DNA of 64,000 nt from Turritopsis dohrnii (lineage: Eukaryota > Cnidaria > Hydrozoa > Anthoathecata > Oceaniidae): contig BQMF02000116.1 in assembly GCA_027922465.2 (NCBI GenBank), positions 496,001 through 560,000 on the forward strand. Direction: 5' to 3'. Below are positions 61,367 to 64,000 of the stretch, one piece after another. How positions within the stretch are numbered: the first letter of the stretch is position 1; each line of letters opens with the position of its first letter. The position numbers and the translations under genes are program-made. The notes below the pieces were generated by a model that was not told where the DNA came from, did not search any database, and saw only the letters and a program-made list of their open reading frames with translations.

Positions 61367-61564
61367 GCACTTTTTAACTGTCTGGTTTGTTGCAACACGA
61401 TAGAAAAGTTTTTTTTCCAGACAAAAATAACGTTCGATTCTCCGCGGTGGAGAGCCTATTCACTTTTTAACTGTCTGGTTTGTTGCAACACGATAGAACG
61501 CAAAAGCTACATTTTTTCCAGACAAAAATAACGTTCCATTCTCCGCGGTGGAGAGCCTATTCAA
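61367..61564. repeat. Tandem repeat, two units of about 95-103 bp, upstream of the RING-like gene
   Basis: Two units beginning CACTTTTTAACTGTCTGG and ending TCTCCGCGGTGGAGAGCC. The second carries a short extra segment (CGCAAAAGCTAC). Each unit contains a small hairpin (CTCCGCGGTGGAG). The block lies just upstream of the minus-strand gene, so it could hold promoter or transposase-binding sites. Confidence 0.85.
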
Positions 61565-61689
61565 ATGACTCGAGCAAACGCGTCTTAGAGTTATTCTTTA
61601 GATAAACACTCCCGTCCCGAATTAGTGCCTAGCACCCAGTCTTTTCTAGGGCCAGTTTTTGCATGGGTGTCTGAATTCATTTTATTATT

Positions 61690-62110
61690 ATCATTACCTA
61701 ATCTTTTATTTTGCAATAGATTTTCAATGTTCAAATTAATTTTCTGCTTGCAATCAATTTCCGGAAATCGATTATTGTCAATGAAATCAATTTTCAAATC
61801 AATTTTCAATTTTGATTTGAATTTGAAAATTGATTTTTGCCTTTAAATTCAAAGTGTTTAGAGCATGGAAAATTGATTTTACAAAAATATAAAATGGACG
61901 TTTTGATACACGGACGTAAAACGGCCAAATTATTTTTTTTCTGTAGATTGCCATTTTTTTTAAAAAAAATTAAAAATTTGATTCAAATTTCAATTTTCAA
62001 TTTTCAATTCTGAAATTGTAAGAAAAGAAAAATTAAAATTTTCATTCAAAATTCAATTTTCAATTTTTAATTCTGAAATTGTTAAAAAGCCAATTTTAAA
62101 GTTTGAATCA
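61690..62110. repeat. AATTTTCAATTTT-type subterminal repeats
   Basis: Many overlapping short repeats of CAATTTTCAA and its complement on both sides of the right terminus of the integrase element. A similar cluster lies at 57925-58030 near the left terminus. Confidence 0.7.
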
Positions 62111-62474
62111 AAATAAAGTTTTGATGATTAACTCTAGTTTAAATTGTTTTTTCAAATCAGTTAAAACCTTCTTTTGAATATTATGTCTTTACTTGGATCT
62201 GGAAATGATTATTAAACCGAAATATGTATATTTCCAGGACCGATCTCACACCAAGTTTGTTCCCAGTCTCCTATAATTCATTCTATGATTTTGCGAACAT
62301 GTGACAGTTAGTTAAAAATGGCTTCCACCCTGGAGAGGGAAAGCGCTCTTTGCAGAACCTCATTCCGATGGCGAAACTAACGTCGAGTTTGATTTGTAGT
62401 GTGTGTCGAGTGCTTGCTCAAGACGAGTATTCTTTACTGCATCCCACGTGGTGCGCGCGGGAAATTGAAAAAGC

Positions 62475-63665
62475 TACGATGGCCTAGAAAGGTCAAACTG
62501 CGCGCACGTCAAGAAATACTGCGCGCTTCTCCCTTTTACTGCGCGCTCTTGTGTAACCTTACACTGCGCGCTGTCATCGACTATTCTGCGCGCTCTTCAT
62601 AGTTGCAAGTCGGCGGGCGGAAGAACCAACCATTACGGATGGAAGCCCAAGGACTAAAAACTCCCGTTACTTACTTACTTACTTACTTACTGCGCGCTTC
62701 CCTACGACCACACTACTACGACCATATCAAAATTCGTGTTTTCGAATGGTGTGATTAAAGGAAAAATGTGTGATTTTTTAATTAGTCCATTTGACAGAAA
62801 TATGTTTACATAAAGCAAAAATTTTAAATATTCAAAATGAGTTCTAGAAATTGAACTTTGTTGTAAAAACGTAGCTCCATTTACAACACGAGTTAAGTTT
62901 GATTTGTGTGTATTACACTAGTAATCACGAGTAAAACACGCTTTGTTTTTTTTTTAGTCAAATAAAGTATTTTCAGAGTTATTTTCAATTTCTCTAAAAC
63001 ATCGTTTTCCATTTTTTTCCTTTCCAACTGTTCAAAATGAAAAGATACAAAAAAATAATATATTTTTAGATCTATCCTTCAGCTTCTCAGTAAGAGCTTT
63101 ATTGGTTTTGTAAATGGAAATCAAACGTAAGTGGCTCTGACATGAAAAATGAACACTGAAAAAAGAGCTTTAAATACAATTTTTAATCAATTTCTATTGT
63201 ATTATCTCCTTGGTTAAATGTACCTTCACATTTCTTGAGGCAATGAAGAAAATGAGGATTAGGAAGGCAAGGGAAAATGACGGAAATATTTATGATTTTA
63301 TATTACATAAATAGTTGTTTTGAAAAGATAAAGAAGTAGACCATCTCCAAATTGTGCTCAAAATTTGAATTTTTTCAAAATTACCTTTTTTCGTTTATCC
63401 GCGAAATTAAATTACTCAAAATTTCATCCACTTAAGGTATTATGAAATAAATTGCTCTTGGGATAAGAGAAGCGCGCAGTAATACGAAGAGCACGCAGTG
63501 TCACGAAGAGCGCGCAGTATTACGAAGAGCGCGCAGAAAGGTCGACGACAGCGCACAGTATAAGTTTACACAAGAGCGCGCAGTAAAAGGGAGAAGCGCG
63601 CAGTAAAAGGGAAGCGCGCAGTATTTCTTGACGTGCGCGCAGTTTGACCCTTCTGGGCCATCGTA
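62475..63665. mobile_element. Foldback element with CTGCGCGC-repeat arms
   Basis: The left arm (62475-about 62705) and right arm (about 63468-63665) are inverted copies starting TACGATGGCC and continuing GGTCAAACTGCGCGCACGTC. Each arm holds six to nine spaced copies of CTGCGCGC (complement GCGCGCAG) at intervals of about 20-30 bases. The core of about 760 bp is AT-rich and non-coding. An (ACTT)n microsatellite lies at 62668-62692. No exact target duplication was found. Confidence 0.8.
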
Positions 63666-64000
63666 AAAAGATGCCGAAATAAGTGTGAGAAGTGAGACGA
63701 GTGTGAGATCAGGCAACAAAAAGATAAAACAAACTCATAAAACCTAAATAAATCTAAAGTAAACCTAGATAATTTTTCTAATTTTGTTCTTGCTGCTAAA
63801 AGACGATGGGAAGTGAAGAAAAAGAAGAAGAGCAACAACAAGAACAAAGTAGTCATCAATGTCATGATGGAGAAATTGAAAAAAAAATTAAAAGGTGAAG
63901 AAAAACTATCTTCTATTTCCTAATTACATTTGCTATTCCACTTTATTTGCGATGATGTTCGAACAAACTTTATAGCGAATGAAAATATTATTTAATTTTT
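63666..64000. other. Right edge, no supported feature
   Basis: AT- and A-rich sequence without recognisable coding potential. Confidence 0.4.

Larger units (their letters stand above)
57882..61911. mobile_element. Two-gene DNA transposon: integrase-fold DDE protein plus RING-like protein, with inverted termini
   Basis: The left terminus GTGTATTAAAACGTCC... and the reverse complement of the right terminus GTGTATCAAAACGTCC... match over about 44 bp with few differences. Subterminal AT-rich repeats of the AATTTTCAATTTT type occur at both ends. The 4.0-kb interior holds two convergent intron-containing genes (58171-59913 plus, 61260-60002 minus). No clear target duplication was found. The superfamily is uncertain: the integrase-like catalytic domain suggests IS3EU- or Ginger-like eukaryotic DNA transposons rather than a retroelement, since there are no LTRs, gag or reverse transcriptase. 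Confidence 0.7.

Overview
This window is AT-rich nuclear DNA from an animal. Genes are split by many short GT-AG introns, and the intergenic DNA is full of DNA-transposon debris, MITEs, LINE fragments and a tRNA-derived SINE. The gene content (a Fat-type giant cadherin, a Mind bomb 1 ubiquitin ligase, a SoxC factor) is metazoan. The repeat content (PIF/Harbinger elements with MADF genes, TA-flanked MITEs, a CCAACCTCG foldback) suggests an early-branching metazoan, most likely a cnidarian. The species cannot be fixed from sequence alone.

Layout. 1-4.2 kb: a LINE fragment and unannotated flank. 4.3-23.0 kb, minus strand: one 24-exon Fat-like cadherin gene. I reconstructed it by splice phase; every junction is in frame and gives a 4,421-residue protein with signal peptide, about 33 cadherin repeats, EGF-LamG-EGF x6, a membrane helix and a cytoplasmic tail. 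23-32.7 kb: a repeat island with two LINE fragments, a deleted PIF/Harbinger element, minisatellites, a large palindrome and a SINE. 32.7-45.9 kb, plus strand: a complete 21-exon mib1 gene (995 residues), with a PIF/Harbinger element in one intron. 47.2-48.2 kb, plus strand: a two-exon SoxC gene. 49-64 kb: a mobile-element graveyard. It holds a TA-flanked MITE, a Harbinger remnant, a LINE interrupted by two insertions, a three-exon MADF-BESS gene whose intron carries two nested MITEs and a broken Harbinger transposase, a two-gene element (retroviral-integrase-fold DDE protein plus RING-like protein) bounded by inverted repeats, and a foldback element built of CTGCGCGC motifs.

How the genes relate. 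Mib1 ubiquitinates Notch ligands, Fat cadherins act in planar polarity and Hippo signalling, and SoxC factors act in neurogenesis downstream of or parallel to Notch in many animals. Their proximity here may be chance; nothing in the sequence shows co-regulation. The transposons have mainly lengthened introns: removing the inserted elements returns one mib1 intron to about 225 bp and one fat intron to about 70 bp.

Limits. Exon boundaries come from consensus splice sites and phase matching by eye, not from transcripts. Orthology calls come from remembered family features. Transposon superfamily names, especially for the integrase/RING element, need database searches.
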